Of a DNA stretch of 64,000 nt, positions 35,627 through 47,630 are shown piece by piece. Source of the DNA: Undaria pinnatifida (taxonomy: Eukaryota; Sar; Phaeophyceae; Laminariales; Alariaceae); assembly GCA_012845835.1 (NCBI GenBank), contig JABAKD010000023.1:20446691-20510690 (forward strand), in the 5' to 3' direction. The translations under genes and the position numbers were made by a program. The notes below the pieces were generated by a model, which worked only from the letters and a program-made list of their open reading frames with translations, had not been told where the DNA came from and searched no databases. Position 1 is the first letter of the stretch. Each line of letters begins with the position of its first letter.

Positions 35627-37050
35627 CACCGATAGGAAGTAACAAACCGAGATTCCCCGCATATTGTATTTCTCTGCATCGAGATTAAGATACATAGTGC
35701 ACTCAAGGTAGTGACTACGAATTAAATAGATACTAATGACTGCAGAGTCCATGTTTGTTTCAATACGCCCCCTTTGACGAGAAGTCAGTAGCCAGAGGAA
35801 CTTGATACTCAAAATAATAAGAACATGTGGTACGAGATATTCAGACCTCTGTGTATGGACAGCGGTAATATGGATGTAATCATGTCACTTAGAGAATCAA
35901 AATATGAATGAAGCAGCATATTGAGCTTTTTTGTATGAATAGTTGCAATATGGACGAAAAAAATGCTACGCGTGGTGTGATTGCCAGCGAAAAATATTCT
36001 AGATAATACGCGCAAACCAGTCTGCTGGGTGTTTTACGCGCCCCGTGAATTAACACCTAGATCGACATGAAACCGAAGGATTTAGGAAACTGTGGACGCT
36101 GATCCAGTACGACAGTGAAGATGCGTACTATTCAGTTTATGTATGTACGTACGTACTCGAAATAAACGTCAACGAATGTAGATAGTAAGGTAATAGACTA
36201 TGAATGAAGTCGCATCACAAAGGCTATACTCGTGATGATGTTTTGTTGATCAGCGATTTATATCTTAGAAGAAGAAAACGTCAGAACGTATCTGTTGTAC
36301 TGCTACTACGCTCCCTCAATCGAGTCCAGAGCAAATAGTAAATCGAAGAACATCGAAATTGTGTACTTACCATGTGTCCAGCGCTATACTGCACTGTGCA
36401 TGTACCACCTACATAAATTGTAGACTTGCCATATCTTCAGTACTGTACATGTACCACCTACAGAAATTGTGGGCTTACCATGTCTTCAGTACTATATTGC
36501 ACTGTGCATTTACCACCCGCAGTCTGTGAGCAAAAGGTGCTCACATTACTACGGAATTATACTTAACACATTAGTACAACAGAAGTGCTACTGCTGCTAT
36601 CATTGGCTACAGTTCACACGGAATAAAGTTGCACTACGTTCATACTTACTGATACTAGCAAGCAGTCGTTAAAACTCAACCGTGTGTTCTGGTTGAAGCA
36701 CTGCTGTTATTAATAATACTCCCAAAAGAAAGCTACTTAGAAGCCGAAGTAATAATTCGAAGTCGAGTCCACTACGCAATGGCCGTGCTTTGCATGGGCG
36801 TTCATGGTGCGTGTTTCGTGTAATATACTAAGTGATGAGACTGCAAAGTCGAAAACAATAAACTCATAAACATTACCGACGAAAGTCGAGCACAGTAAAG
36901 ATGCATACCGTGTTGTACAGCAGTGGTAGAATAGTACCAGTAGTGATACTCGTACGACTGCGAAACTAGCTACGCACTGTAAACAATAATGTTAAGACAT
37001 TTTAAATTTTATTTTCACACACATCTAATTTCCAGCTTCTGGACAAGCCG
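35627..37050. other. Stretch without a supported gene
   Basis: AT-rich DNA with short ORFs only. The minus ORF 35812-35543 runs into the copia LTR and has no motif I can place. Confidence 0.45.
36364..36523. repeat. Minisatellite, three units of about 50-59 bp
   Basis: ctt(a/g)ccat(g/a)t starts at about 36366, 36425 and 36474. Each unit includes cagtact- or cagcgct-like sequence, gca(t/c)(g/t)taccacc and, in two units, aaattgt. Confidence 0.8.
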
Positions 37051-37199
37051 TGGTCACAGGTGTCGTCCCTTCTCCCCCCCGGTTCTTGCCTTCAATTGTT
37101 ATCGCGCATAGGGTTCAGCAATCCCACTGCTCGTCGATATTCCATCGAGTGTTGCTTACTCACTATCTCGCGCTTTTCCGCAGGTCAATTTGTGCGCAA

Positions 37200-37318
37200 G
37201 AAAAAGTCCCCACGACTTGATTCGAGTGTGCACTCGGGGGGATTCGAACTCACGAGACTCACCTATACCAGGCTCGAGGATAACCTGATACGCCACCGGG
37301 GCGACCGGCTATAATATG
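37200..37318 (-). repeat. tRNA-like pol III head (SINE-type)
   Basis: On the minus strand, A box TGGCGTATCAGG (37284-37295) and B box GAGTTCGAATCCCCC (37236-37252) are well formed. The start GCCGGTCGCCCCGGTGG matches the head at 40.7 kb. The length between boxes and the lack of a clear acceptor stem argue against a functional tRNA. Confidence 0.6.
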
Positions 37319-37472
37319 CACCTCCTAACACCAAAAACAAGTTTGAGCAACGGAAAAACCTAGCTCTCGTTCGTGTTGTTGCTGCTGATGGTGCTGAAAA
37401 GACTCGCCGTGCTTCGATCTTCGTAGCGGTTGAAGCGTAGAAGATCTCGTGTAGGTGTCGATAACGCTGCTG

Positions 37473-37505
37473 TAGTGATGATGATGATGATGATGATGAT
37501 GATGG
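37473..37505. repeat. (GAT)n microsatellite
   Basis: About ten uninterrupted gat/atg triplets. They create Met or His runs in overlapping ORFs, which are not treated as genes. Confidence 0.95.
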
Positions 37506-37888
37506 CGATGGTCGACGTAGACGGAGACGTAGATCTGATCAGGAGTGCTCGTATCCTGTCCTTTCACGGCCGTTGCGCGTTGGTGCTGCTCGTGGAGGGC
37601 TGTTTTCAGGCATACTGTTGTTGCTGATGGTGTTTTCATGCTCGCAAATAAAAAAAGCGGTGCAAATAACCCTTTGCGTCCCCAGTCCTCAACAGAAAAA
37701 TGCTGGATATAAATGTCGAACACGCGATTTACGTATTATTTTCGCGATGCCTGCGGCGATGCCGATCGAGCTCATTGTACTCTTTGGTTTGTAGCTCACG
37801 AACCAGGTAGGTGGTACGGAACGGGCTTGAGATGCCAGCAGCCATGTGTTCGGTGACAGCCGTGGTGAGGATGTCGTCGAGCTGGCTA

Positions 37889-38162
37889 TGGTATCTCGCG
37901 ACTCTCGCACAAGATACTCACCCACACCTACACCCCAGCACTCAGCAGGAGCCCGGGGCTGACATCGTCTTGCTCCCGGCTTGGTAGATGGACCCAGCTC
38001 GATGACACAGAAAGGCAGAGAGACAGAATGGATTATTATGCCTCGTGGTCGGCGAGATTCCTAATAGCGGTTACATGTTGCGGTTCACCTGAGAACATGC
38101 ATGCCTACGTATCAGTGCTAAACACGTAGATATGCCAGAGGATCGCCCCCAGACGCCACAGC
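37889..38162. repeat. Dispersed 270-bp repeat, copy 1
   Basis: It matches 60289-60556 from tggtatctcgcgactctcgc to cccagacgccaca, in the same orientation. Shared blocks include gcaggagcccggggctga and ggtagatggacccagctc. TG...CA ends suggest solo LTRs. No target duplication was found. Confidence 0.75.
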
Positions 38163-38965
38163 GCCCCCCAAAGTAAGGGACTTGGGGAAACTTGACAAAA
38201 TACAAAGGAAGGGACAAGCGAAATATCCACAGCAATTAACACCGGAAGCCTCCATAATATTTCACCCAAATGAAGAACAATAATATTACCTGAGAAGAAT
38301 GCAGCAAAAGCTACTCGCTTGCGGAATCTAATAATTAATGCATTACCCCTCACAACACGACATAAAAAAGTACACTTACATATATATAAAATCATTCTCT
38401 GGTGTCAGGGATTTGGTCAGGACTTTTTTCTTGCCTCGGCCGAAGTATGAGATTCGCGGAACTGGAATTATCGGTCGAATAGCTTCGCTCGAGCGCCGCC
38501 TTCGGGGGGCGGCTCCAACGCCCCTCGCCCTGCCGTGTCTGTTCCGCACATCGACGTGAATGCGGACGAATGCCGAGCGAGACAAACGAGAAGTTGCAAA
38601 AATACCGCATGTCGAGGAGGAATTCCGGAGATTTCGGATGTATCTTCATGTCTGCAGCGCCTGGATAATTTACAAAACTGGCATCATTTCCAAACGGTAC
38701 TTAATTGTGTTTGGAGTTTTACGGGTGGCATACTCTAGAGCGTTAGATTCTTTGCTGTACCTTTTTACTCGTTCGTTTGGTTTCTTGCTCGGCCTTTTTA
38801 TTGGTTTTGTTTCTGCTTGTTTTGCCAGCTGTCGATCGCGTAATTGGCCGGTAGTCCGTGCTTCGGTGGGTGTGTCGGAAGTCGTTCGTAATACTGCTGT
38901 AGGCCGTCGAAAAACCACGTGACATCCCGTTCTGGTGGCAGACTCGCCAGTAGACTCCCGAATTC

Positions 38966-39358
38966 CTTTCCTTTCTCTTCTTATTTGTTCTTGTTTCTTT
39001 TTTCCAATTGACTTGCGCCTGTCGTGCGTATCCGTAGTGATAGATGCTACGTGTAATATATACGTGGTAGTCTTTCTTGGGTGGCAAGCGGTATAGTCGG
39101 TTTTTACAGACGCGAGTAATGAGACGTATGCACCAGTGTGGACCTGGCACATCGTAGACTGACTCCCGATTTCACTTTTATATGTTTCTGGTGGAGGCAT
39201 GAATTGCGTCAGCTGTGATATATGCGTGTACCACGTTAGGTTGTTTGTGTTTTTCCCTACAGTATTCCTCAGCTCCAGAGTGACTGGAGCCTGTCCTGTG
39301 ACCACGGACTTGATTATGCAAGTTAATGTGAGAACAACAACAATAACAACAACAACTG
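38966..39358 (+). repeat. LINE 3'-end copy
   Basis: Polypyrimidine start, 350-bp body and conserved terminus (gactggagcctgtcctgtga, gacttgattatgcaagttaa), with tail gagaacaacaacaataacaa. The tail is (AAC)n-like. Confidence 0.75.
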
Positions 39359-39930
39359 ACATATTTCCTGTTTCTTGACCTTTCAGCTGCTTCCTGCACA
39401 TTTGGTTTTTCTGCCAACACGATTTTGAACTTTTTGGCGATTTTTTCCTCCTTCTTGTTTAGTAAGTTGAACTTCCATTCCACACTCGAGTCGTCAAGGG
39501 CCCAAGGCTCGAAGCGAGACGAAGCAAGGTTCTTTGCCCCGTCCCGTCCGAGACCCAGAGCAGCGTAGGGCACCAGCTGCCAGGGGTGTGAGACGAGGCA
39601 TGCACGCATAGGCCAGGTAACGTTGCCTGCAACAACTGCCCGCCACAGTATAAACGCGCGGACGGACGCTGAGCGAGACAAGCGAGAAGTGCGCTTTTTT
39701 TTGTATTTTGGGCGGTATACGCCAGAGCTATTCTTAGAACTTGGCATATGTAGAGCTTGAACGAATAAATGAGGGACAACATTTCCAAATTGGCATCATT
39801 TCCAAATTTAAATATAATTTTTTTCCCGGCGTCGCTTTTTGATGGCGGCCTCGAAGACCTGTTAGTGTTCTCCTGAGTACTCTCCTAACTGTAGTACGTG
39901 GAGAGGGGGAAGCTCCGGAGATCCCTCTTA

Positions 39931-40240
39931 CGAAGTCGGTGAGAATTAATTAACAAAGTCGAAAACGTATTTGGTTGGTATTTTAGCATAACCCACTACT
40001 AAGTTACTGAGTCACGTGCAGTGGGTAGTGCTGTGTCGTGAGTTCGATTCTCACCGCCTTCGTATTTGTCGTTTTCGTGCGTGCGCGCTGACGACATTAT
40101 GAATGGTGTTTTCGGTAGTTTAACATGTCATGTAGCACTACCCACAGTGAGAGTCAAGTGATTAAGTAGCTCAGTGGGCAGTGCTGTAGGAGTTTTCGGT
40201 CAAGTCACTTTGTTCGAAGGGCGCTGTCCAACGCCTTCCA
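39931..40240 (+). repeat. Foldback with two tRNA-like modules
   Basis: The 17-nt segment 39931-39947 (cgaagtcggtgagaatt) is complementary at 15 of 17 positions to 40046-40062, enclosing about 100 nt. The right half includes a B-box-like gagttcgattctcacc. A second module at about 40165-40240 has a textbook A box (tagctcagtggg) and a weaker ttgttcgaa. No standard cloverleaf could be drawn. The copy at 51951-52260 keeps both features. Confidence 0.5.
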
Positions 40241-40473
40241 TATCCGTCTCCTATACCTGATCATGAACGCGTACTACGTACGGGAGGTAAAAAACACATT
40301 CGAGAATAGCGGGGACGATTTTGGGTTTTGGATTCCTGGGCAGTTATTTTTACGCGAACGGGTCAACGCGTGGCGTACTAATCAATGACACAGCAGCAAT
40401 CTAAAGTATAGTAGTAGTCAACAATATATACCTGGTACGCTGTTCTCCAACTGCGAGCTTCAAGAGCAGCAGC

Positions 40474-40550
40474 AGTTGTTGTTGTTGTTGTTGCTGTTCT
40501 CACATTAACTCGCATAATCAAGTCCGTAGTCACACGACACAGGCTCCATC
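40474..40550 (-). repeat. 3'-only LINE tail with (TTG)n
   Basis: It keeps only the last 60 bp of the LINE 3' end (ctcacattaactcgc, atcaagtccgtagtcac, caggctcca), with a (ttg)6-type run at its left. This is a strongly 5'-truncated copy on the minus strand. Confidence 0.65.
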
Positions 40551-40689
40551 AGCAAATAATAAATAATGTTGACTGACACCATATAGGCAACACCTCTCTG
40601 GGTACGTAACGCGGCGTCAATCATCGTAACATCATACAATATGGGGGAATGTAATATCTATGCAAAGATCCTGTTTTGTTTTTATCAAT

Positions 40690-41060
40690 TGTCAGCCGGC
40701 CGCCCCGGTGGTCTAGTGGTTTTACCCTCGAATACTACTAACGTTTGGTCGTCCTTGAGTTCGACACCCACGACGATGAGATATGTTTGAGTTTATTTAT
40801 TTGCAAAAATGCAAAAGAAAAGATAGGATCAACTGCTGAGAGCGCCTAGCAGAGTGGGTAGGTACAATTCGACGCGAGTCGACGAGGGAAGAAAATGCTG
40901 GATTCTCCTCGCGGTAAAAATGAAGGCACGTGCCGAAGTGGGGAGGGAGGAGGAGGGCCCGCTATGTAACCCCGGATCTGAGTTACTACTGGGAGGGAGC
41001 GCGAGAGTGGTGCGAGGATAATAAATGGGATGGAGAAAAACCAATGTTGCAAAGGTATAT
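40690..41060 (+). repeat. tRNA-derived SINE copy
   Basis: A box tggtctagtgg (40709-40719) and B box gagttcgacaccc (40757-40769) form the head. The body hallmark (tgtaaccccggatctgagtt, from 40974) follows. It is the longest copy of the family here, and is duplicated at 52705-53075. Confidence 0.65.
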
Positions 41061-43135
41061 TACTACTACCAGTAAATAATATGTTAGTCTCTAGGAAATA
41101 CGCACGCGGCACCGTCAGCAGTCGTCATGGTATAGAGACCCTCCGGATATTATGTATTGAGGGGACGCGTCCGATTTCGACAACGTGAAAGCACCCGCGA
41201 AGCAAAGACAGCAGACACACATATCCCGCCTTCCCGAGAAAAAACAGAGAAGAAGCGCTACGCCAACCTCCCGTACAAGCAAAGCCAACCCCGCACCTAT
41301 CTTGGACAACGCCGCCGCAACGAGAGATCGCTCTCCTCTTCTTCGTTTTCCTCCTCGCCCGCGACCACGCAGACCAATCAATGCGACAGCCTTCACGTAA
41401 CAAACAAAGCTATCTTCTTCCAAAACCTCGCCGGCTGACATGGCCCCATGTTAACGTTTGATTCAAACCGACTTTGCGTCCTGTCGACTTCGAACCTCCA
41501 TTGCCATGGGGACAGCAGTGCAGTCTCTTCATTAATGCCAAGGCCTCTTTCGTTTCGCCTAGAGGCGACGCAGGTTCTCAATACTCTTTTCGGTATTTTT
41601 CCTTGATAGAGGCCAACTTTTACTTGACGACGCATTTAACATAGTGTGTTTCGCCTATCCTTGCCTTCTTTGTTGTATAATATTACGTTTTTCTTCTGTC
41701 AAAGAATGACCTTAATAATCCCATGTTGGTATTAAACTCTTGGCATTACTTTAAAGTTTAATGAATACAAAATCGGACAGCTACACCTTAACTTGTCGAA
41801 GTGCTGCCCTACCCTACCCGAAGCATGGGCGCTGGCGAATGCCGGCGCCCAGCACGTGGGGCGGCTCCAACGCCCCTCGCCCTGCCGTGTCCGTTCTGCA
41901 CATCGACGTGAACGCGGACGGATGCCGAGCGAGGCAAGCGAGAAGTTGCAAAAATACCGCATGTTGAGGAGGAATTTCGGAGATTTCGGATGTATATTTA
42001 TGTCTGCAGCGCCTGGATGATTTACAAAATTGGCATCATTTCCAAACGGTACTTGATCATGTTTTGAATTTTGCGGTGGCATACCCTCGAGCGTTAGTTT
42101 CTTTGCTGTACTTTTTTACTAGTTCGTTTTGTTTCTTGCTCGGCTTTTTTATTGCTTTGTTTCTGCTCGTTTTGCCAGTTGGAAATTCAATTTTTTAGTG
42201 CGGGTTCACCTAAAACGTGACACAAAGTACCGACGATATCCAACAACTTCGTGACACAAATTACCGACGGCAAGACGTTTCGTGACAAAATAAATCCCAA
42301 ATCATGATATTTTCACGTAACAGAATCTCGAGACAAAACCAAGCAGGTAGAGTCGTCTCTTCGGCCTTTGGCCCTGGCTTTAGCACGGCCGCTAACACTC
42401 CAGGCAGCCTCTGCTGTAGACATGAACGAGTGCGGTTGATTCGCAGCGAACTATCCCGCTGTGCTCGCTTCTATGTGGTCATTGTCCATGCCATTTCATG
42501 TCACCTTCCTTCTGTTTTGAGCTCGTCGTCGTACGGTTGAGGTACGAGGAAACCCGTACGTACTGGGTGAGAACAGCAGTATGTACGACGAGCATGAACA
42601 CGAACTGCCGACATTGGCACACACCCAACAGCAGGTGTAGCAGCAGTAACCGAAGGGCGAAACTTCTAGCACATCCTGCAGCAACTAGTAGCAACCAAAA
42701 CCACAGTAGATACCTCAAAATGCAGTACGAGTGCCGCTGGCAAGTTTAATCGTACACGCATCACTCTGTCCAATATATAACAACCGTTTTATGTTCATAT
42801 TGATGAAGAAAAAAATATTACATTTCCTGTAAGAAACGTCGTACGAGCGGACGTTCTGGTGTGCTGCTGCCGTGAGACCATCGAGCATACCTCATGTTTT
42901 ACCCAAACAAGAGCGAACAAGAGGCAGGGCACAGGGCCCCCCAACACAGAGACACGTGACAACCACGGCCATCCGTCGATCGCGTAATTGGCCGGTAGTC
43001 CGTGCTTCGGTGGGTGTATCGGAAGTCGTTCGTAGTACTGCCGTAAACCGTCGAAAAACCACGTGACATCCCGTTCTGGTGGCAGACTCGCCAGTAGACC
43101 CCCGATTTTTTTTTTTTTTTGTTCTTGGCCACATG

Positions 43136-43530
43136 CACCCATTTCCTTTCCTTTCTCTTCTTATTTGTTCTTTGTTTCTTTTTTCCAATTGACTTGCGCC
43201 TGTCGTGCGTGTCCGTAGTGATAGATGCTACGTGTAATATATACGTGGTAGTCTTTCTCGGGTGGCAAGCGGTATAGCCGGTTTTTACAGACGCAAGTAA
43301 TGAGACGTATGCACCGGTATGGACCTGGCACATCGTAGACTGACTCCCGATTTCACTTTTGTATGTTTCTGGTGGAGGCATGAATTGCGTCAGCTGTGAT
43401 ATATGCGTGTACCACCTTAGGTTGTTTGTGTTTTTCCCTACAGTATTCCTCAGCTCCAGAGTGACTAGAGCCTGTCCTGTGACCACGGACTTGATTATGC
43501 GAGTTAATGTGAGAACAACAACAACTGACA
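43136..43530 (+). repeat. LINE 3'-end copy
   Basis: Duplicate of the 38966-39358 copy within the tandem duplication, ending gagaacaacaacaac. Its tail has fewer AAC-type units than the first copy. Confidence 0.75.
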
Positions 43531-43642
43531 TATTTCCTGTTTCTTGACCTTTCAGCTCCTTCCTGCAAATCTGGTTTTTCTGCCAACACGATTTTGAACT
43601 TTTTGGCGATTTTTTCCTCCTTCTTGTCTAGTAAGTTGAACT

Positions 43643-43972
43643 TTCTAACATTTGCCGCTAATTTGCTGCCTGTGCATTAGTTGCGGAACGGTCCAGCTTT
43701 AGCTTTTCTTTGAATTCCAATATTTGTTTTGAACTTGACGAAGCTTCATCGGCTGAGATCTGGGCTTGGCTCATCAGCTCCACACCGCCCAGCACCCCGT
43801 TGCCGCGCTATAGCTCACAGCAACGATGCGCTGTGCAGTCCCCTGCGATGCCCTGCGGCTCGGCTCAGCAGCGCACCGCAGCGCAGCGCTAGCTCAGCAG
43901 AGCGAAGTGCTGTGCTTTGCCGTGCTCTGCCATCGCGGTCGTTCGTGATTCATGATATTTAAAGCTCTGTGT
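43643..43972. other. Unique DNA between the duplication and E2
   Basis: No counterpart exists in copy 1. The part 43775-43930 is rich in gctcagc/gcgctg-type words. Together with 51334-51433 it may be the remains of an older insertion into which E2 jumped. Confidence 0.4.
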
Positions 43973-44295
43973 ATATGGAGCCTACTACTATCGTAGAGTC
44001 CCAAGAGCCCTAAGTGATGTGGTAGCTTTGACCCGCTACCGAGGGCTGCACTTTTCCTTCTTATAAGCAAGGAGAGAGCCCTCCACGTTGGGTTAACAGC
44101 GTGGAGAAGAGATAGATCGAGCGAGGTTCGGGCGGGCAAACAAGGCCCGGCTCGACATCAAGGAGGTTCGGTTATTATGCCGAGTTCTCCCGTTCTCGGA
44201 AAGATACTCAGATGTGATAACACTTCTGGTGTATCTTCCATGGGTATATGTGCAACGACCATTCTACGAACTTTCCCCAAAACCTGTCCTCCACA
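43973..44295 (-). repeat. E2 3' LTR
   Basis: It matches 51006-51333 (atatggag at the left, cctgtcctccaca at the right). It differs mainly by ataagca in place of a 12-bp block near 44062. In element orientation it starts TGTGGAGG and follows the polypurine tract. Confidence 0.9.
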
Positions 44296-44298
44296 GTA

Positions 44299-44309
44299 CC
44301 CCCCTCTTT
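44299..44309 (-). promoter_or_regulatory. E2 polypurine tract
   Basis: AAAGAGGGGGG on the minus strand, three bases before the 3' LTR. This purine run is the expected primer for plus-strand DNA synthesis. Confidence 0.8.
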
Positions 44310-45288
44310 ACGCGCTACAAATCAATCTTGTTAAGAATGAATTGTGCCGATGATTCGGTGAGGGAATGATACTTGATATGGTGGTGAAAGTACTTGGGTC
44401 GTAGTACATAGCATTGGTACGTTCGCTAAACTTACTTGTGTTAGGTGTTCGTCTCCTCACTGTTGTGTTGAGAAAACACAGGCCAGTATAAGAACTTCAT
44501 ACACAAGTCAGTTGGCATGTTAACGGCTTCGTTTAGATTCGGAGTTTATATGAGTGCCCTCATATTTATTTCAATGTGAAACTAAGTGTGGCCGCACGAA
44601 GTTAACATTCCCATGGTAGCTGATAGAGCATGGGCGAATTCTTTTGTTAAAAGGAACTTCTGCTACCCTCAAATTGATTTGAGGTGTGCTAGATTGTACC
44701 AATTAATATCTCAGTTGTACGTTGATCAATGTATAATCTGGATTTGTGGTCTTTTTGAGTAAAATTTTATTCTTGTTGCTGGTGTGTTAAAAAACACAAG
44801 CCAGTTTTCTAGAATTTATCAACATCTTATAGACGTGCGGATTAGGTTCGCGTGGACCGTACCGCTTGGGTATTGATCTGATACACCTAGAATATTTATC
44901 ATTTTATGAGTGTTTTGTGCATCTAGTATGCCTGATCAATGTCAGACTAAGTAGCAAACGGTGATTGTGTGGTTGATTTTGTCGTTTTTTATGGTTTGGT
45001 TTGCTAAACCAGATCCCATGAACGATCTAATCACCTACAATTTCATGACTTGTCTCCCTGTCCACATATGCCCAAACGTATGTTATTTTTTCACCGTGGT
45101 TAATCTTGTTCCCTTTTCAAAATTATACCTAAATTTTGCTTTCGTGTCCCTTATATTTGCTGCTGAGCTTCCAGTATATATTTTTTGATTTTGTAAAGCG
45201 CTTAACTGGGTTGTTGCTCGTTTCCTGGTTTGATCGCTGCTTCGTAACCAAAAGTTACTAGACAGGATCATTGTGGAAGCGCGATTAA
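44310..45288 (-). other. E2 3' non-coding region
   Basis: About 1 kb between the polyprotein stop and the polypurine tract without a supported ORF. It has two similar hairpin-forming segments: 44462-44486 (gttgtgttgagaaaacacag and on) and 44779-44804 (ctggtgtgttaaaaaacaca and on, stem tgtgtt/aacaca). Confidence 0.55.
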
Positions 45289-46371
45289 TCAGAGACCATT
45301 AGCGGTTCTGTATGCAGCAATAAATTCGTGACGTTGCGGTACTTCGCCTGCTCGATATTCAATATCTGATTCAGGGCCATAGCCTTGCAGACGTAATCGA
45401 TACTTGTAATTGTGGGTATTTTTTCTGCCAGGACCATGTTTGTGGCCGACTACCCTGTCAACGATATATGACTCAATTCTTGGTAAAATTTGGTCTTGAT
45501 GGTCTAGTGCAGGTAATGGGATTTGTTTTCCCAAAAAGAAATAAGCCAGCTTATCAAATTCAGGTGCTGGGGGGTTCTCCCGCTGATGGTACGGTTTGAT
45601 GTGGGCAAGGTGTACTGATACTTCTCGTGTCTCGTTGGTGCGTCGTACTCGACACACTACTGGAGAAAGTTGAAAGCAGATTATATAAGGTCCTCGCCAC
45701 GGTAACAGTAGTTTGGGATTTGGACCATCTGTATCCTGGAAGGGTCTGTATACCAGTACCTTCTGTCCAGATCTGCAAACAGGATATGGCGCAAGTTTTT
45801 TATTGTTAGCCGCCTGTTTTGTTGCACGTTCTGTTAAGTTACGACGCGCTAACTCAAATGCGATTTGTAGATTATCTCGGGTATTTTGTGCAAACATTTC
45901 TGTATCTGCTGTACTTCCTACATGAGGAATACCGAGTAATATATCAACTGGCAATCTGGCTTGTCTACCGAACATCAAAAAGAACGGTGTTTCATGCATT
46001 GTTGCACTGGAAGACGTATTGTGAGCTAGTTGAACAAATGGCAAGAGAGATGCCCAGTTATCTTGTTCAATCGAACCATGCATCGCTAACATTGCATGCA
46101 ATGTTGAATGTACACGTTCAGATACAGAATTGCCCTGGAGTCGATAGGGTGTCGTCCGGTTTTTCTTGTATCCAAGTATATTTTGTAACTGGAAAATTAT
46201 TTTATTCTCAAACTCCGACCCTTGATCTGAGTGCAAAATTTCCGGTGGATCGAAAATGCCTATGATGCGATCAATAATGGCATTTGCAACTGTGTCAGCT
46301 GATTTGTTTGGAATTGGTGTCAGTAATGTGAAGCTTGTGAGGTGATCATCATATATAGGACTATTTTGCAT
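45289..46371 (-). pseudogene. E2 integrase core, GPY/F module and chromodomain
   Basis: A 360-codon frame. The second catalytic Asp is in HSDQGSEF and the Glu in NSVSERVHSTL, exactly 35 residues apart. Integrase C-terminal GPY/F-type residues follow (WRGPYIICF). The last 64 residues (about 45292-45480) are a chromodomain (YIVDRVVGHKHG, YKYRLRLQGYGPESD). The enzyme inserts the cDNA, and the chromodomain is expected to guide it to marked chromatin. The frame differs from the upstream part by a shift near 46330 (about one base). Confidence 0.9.
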
Positions 46372-46880
46372 TTGACACCGGCGGCCGATACAAATTCTGA
46401 TTTATATTCGACAAAGTCGATGTAAATTCTTTGAAACGGTCGCTCTACAGGTAGATGGCCTGTTGGTAATTTAGGTCTGTTGTGAGCTGTTTTTCGACGT
46501 TGACATGCTTGACATTCTTGGCACCATTTATGTACGTCGCGATTCATAATCGGCCACCGGTATTTCTGGCGGATTTTATCGTACGTAGGTCGGAATGCAA
46601 GGTGTCCTCCTGATAGAGCATGTTCGTGGTATGCATGTAATACTAATCCAATGAGGGTATTAGGTAATACTAGCTGGTCACGAAACGTGCTTCTTTTGCG
46701 AAGGTGACTTGGTAAGTACAACTTGAACAACAATCCGTCTTGTACTGAGTAGTACGACATAGTTGTTAGCGTCTCTTTGTCAGGTAGGTATGCATTAGAG
46801 CCAAGTGTGTAGTCGATGCACTCTCCGTATTCTGCTCGTTGCGTTTCTCGTAATCTTTCTTGGTCAAGCGATTCAAACAA
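46320..46880 (-). pseudogene. E2 integrase N-terminal zinc finger and first catalytic Asp
   Basis: The frame carries HEHALSGGH followed by WCQECQAC (HHCC finger), then YIDFVEYKSE with the first catalytic Asp. It runs out of frame after GVKCKIVL, where the core continues in the next frame (45289-46371). Together the two parts show all three catalytic acids. ATG-less start; the region upstream to 47098 contains stops. Confidence 0.85.
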
Positions 46881-47097
46881 GTTTGTCGCGCTTATAAAAA
46901 CTGATGCGGCATTGAATAACTCGCGATCACTTCGGACGGGTTTTAATTAATCGAGTTTATCTGCGGACACTTGGTATGGTTGATAAGGAATTCCCGTTCG
47001 TAGGCAGGATCGCAGGATTTTCGGGGGCGTTTCGGCAAATCGGTGCTAATTTTGGCTCAGTTATTTCTTCTTGTTGTTCAAAAGCAAATAACCGTGA

Positions 47098-47630
47098 TCA
47101 TGTATCAGGAACGACGTGTGATTTTCCCGGTTTATACTTGACTGTGAAATCGTATGACTGTAAAACTATTGCCCAACGTGTCAAAATGTTTGGTGTATCT
47201 TGCATCGAGTACAAGTATCTTAGCGCCGCATGATCAGTTACACAAACAAAGTGTTTCCCCCATAAATAAGGACGCCAGTGTTGTATGGCTAACACTACTG
47301 CGTGCCAGGTAGCATTCTTTGAGTGTGGCTGAATAATGGCGTTGACTATCGTTGAATCGTTGGCTGTAATAAGCGATTATTTTTAAATCGTCACCGTCCT
47401 GCTGAGCTAGGAAAGCTCCTGCTCCTGCATTACTGGCATCGACATGTATTACAAAGCTTTTAGAAAAATACGGAAAGTGCAAGACAGGTGCTTCAGTGAG
47501 TAATTGTTTTACTCGTGCAAATGCCTGGTCCTGTTCCAGACCCCAACGTTTACTAATTTCTTTAGTCGCTTCTTTCTTCGTTAGAGCTACCAAAGGAGCT
47601 ACTGTTGCTGCTAAATTGGGAATAATTTTT
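47098..47630 (-). pseudogene. E2 RNase H
   Basis: The first part (to 47234) has FVIHVDASNAGAGAFL (first catalytic Asp) and SATLKECYLA (Glu). The second, in another frame (47295-47098), has WRPYLWGKHF, VTDHAAL (Asp) and KYKPGKSHVVPD. A 4-bp insertion near 47299-47304 (extra gcgt-type bases) causes the shift. The last frame meets TGA at 47098-47100 where family members continue to ALSR-like residues; SRLF follows the stop in frame. Confidence 0.85.

Larger units (their letters stand above)
38506..41848 (+). repeat. Tandem duplication, copy 1 (about 3.3 kb)
   Basis: It starts at ggggcggctccaacgcccc and ends at gaatgccggcgc. Its left third (38506-39473) recurs at 41858-43642 and its right two thirds (39474-41848) at 51434-53860, in the same order and orientation. 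It contains a LINE tail, a foldback with tRNA-like boxes and a SINE. ORFs near 41115-41441 are open on both strands in both copies but have no recognised domain. It represents the unit without the E2 insertion. Confidence 0.85.

Noticed and set aside
37200..37318. Functional tRNA gene on the minus strand
   Set aside because: A and B boxes are good, but no acceptor stem or anticodon arm of standard size can be drawn; the start matches the SINE head at 40.7 kb.
37325..37723. 132-codon ORF with a His run
   Set aside because: The His run is the (GAT)n microsatellite read in reverse; no other support.
38670..39401. 243-codon minus-strand ORF
   Set aside because: It runs through a LINE 3'-end copy and other repeats of the duplication, and its counterpart (42899-43531) differs in length and frame. 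No domain; opened by repeat composition.
41115..41441. Possible gene in both duplication copies (open on both strands)
   Set aside because: The conservation between copies follows from the recent duplication; no domain, and both strands are equally open.
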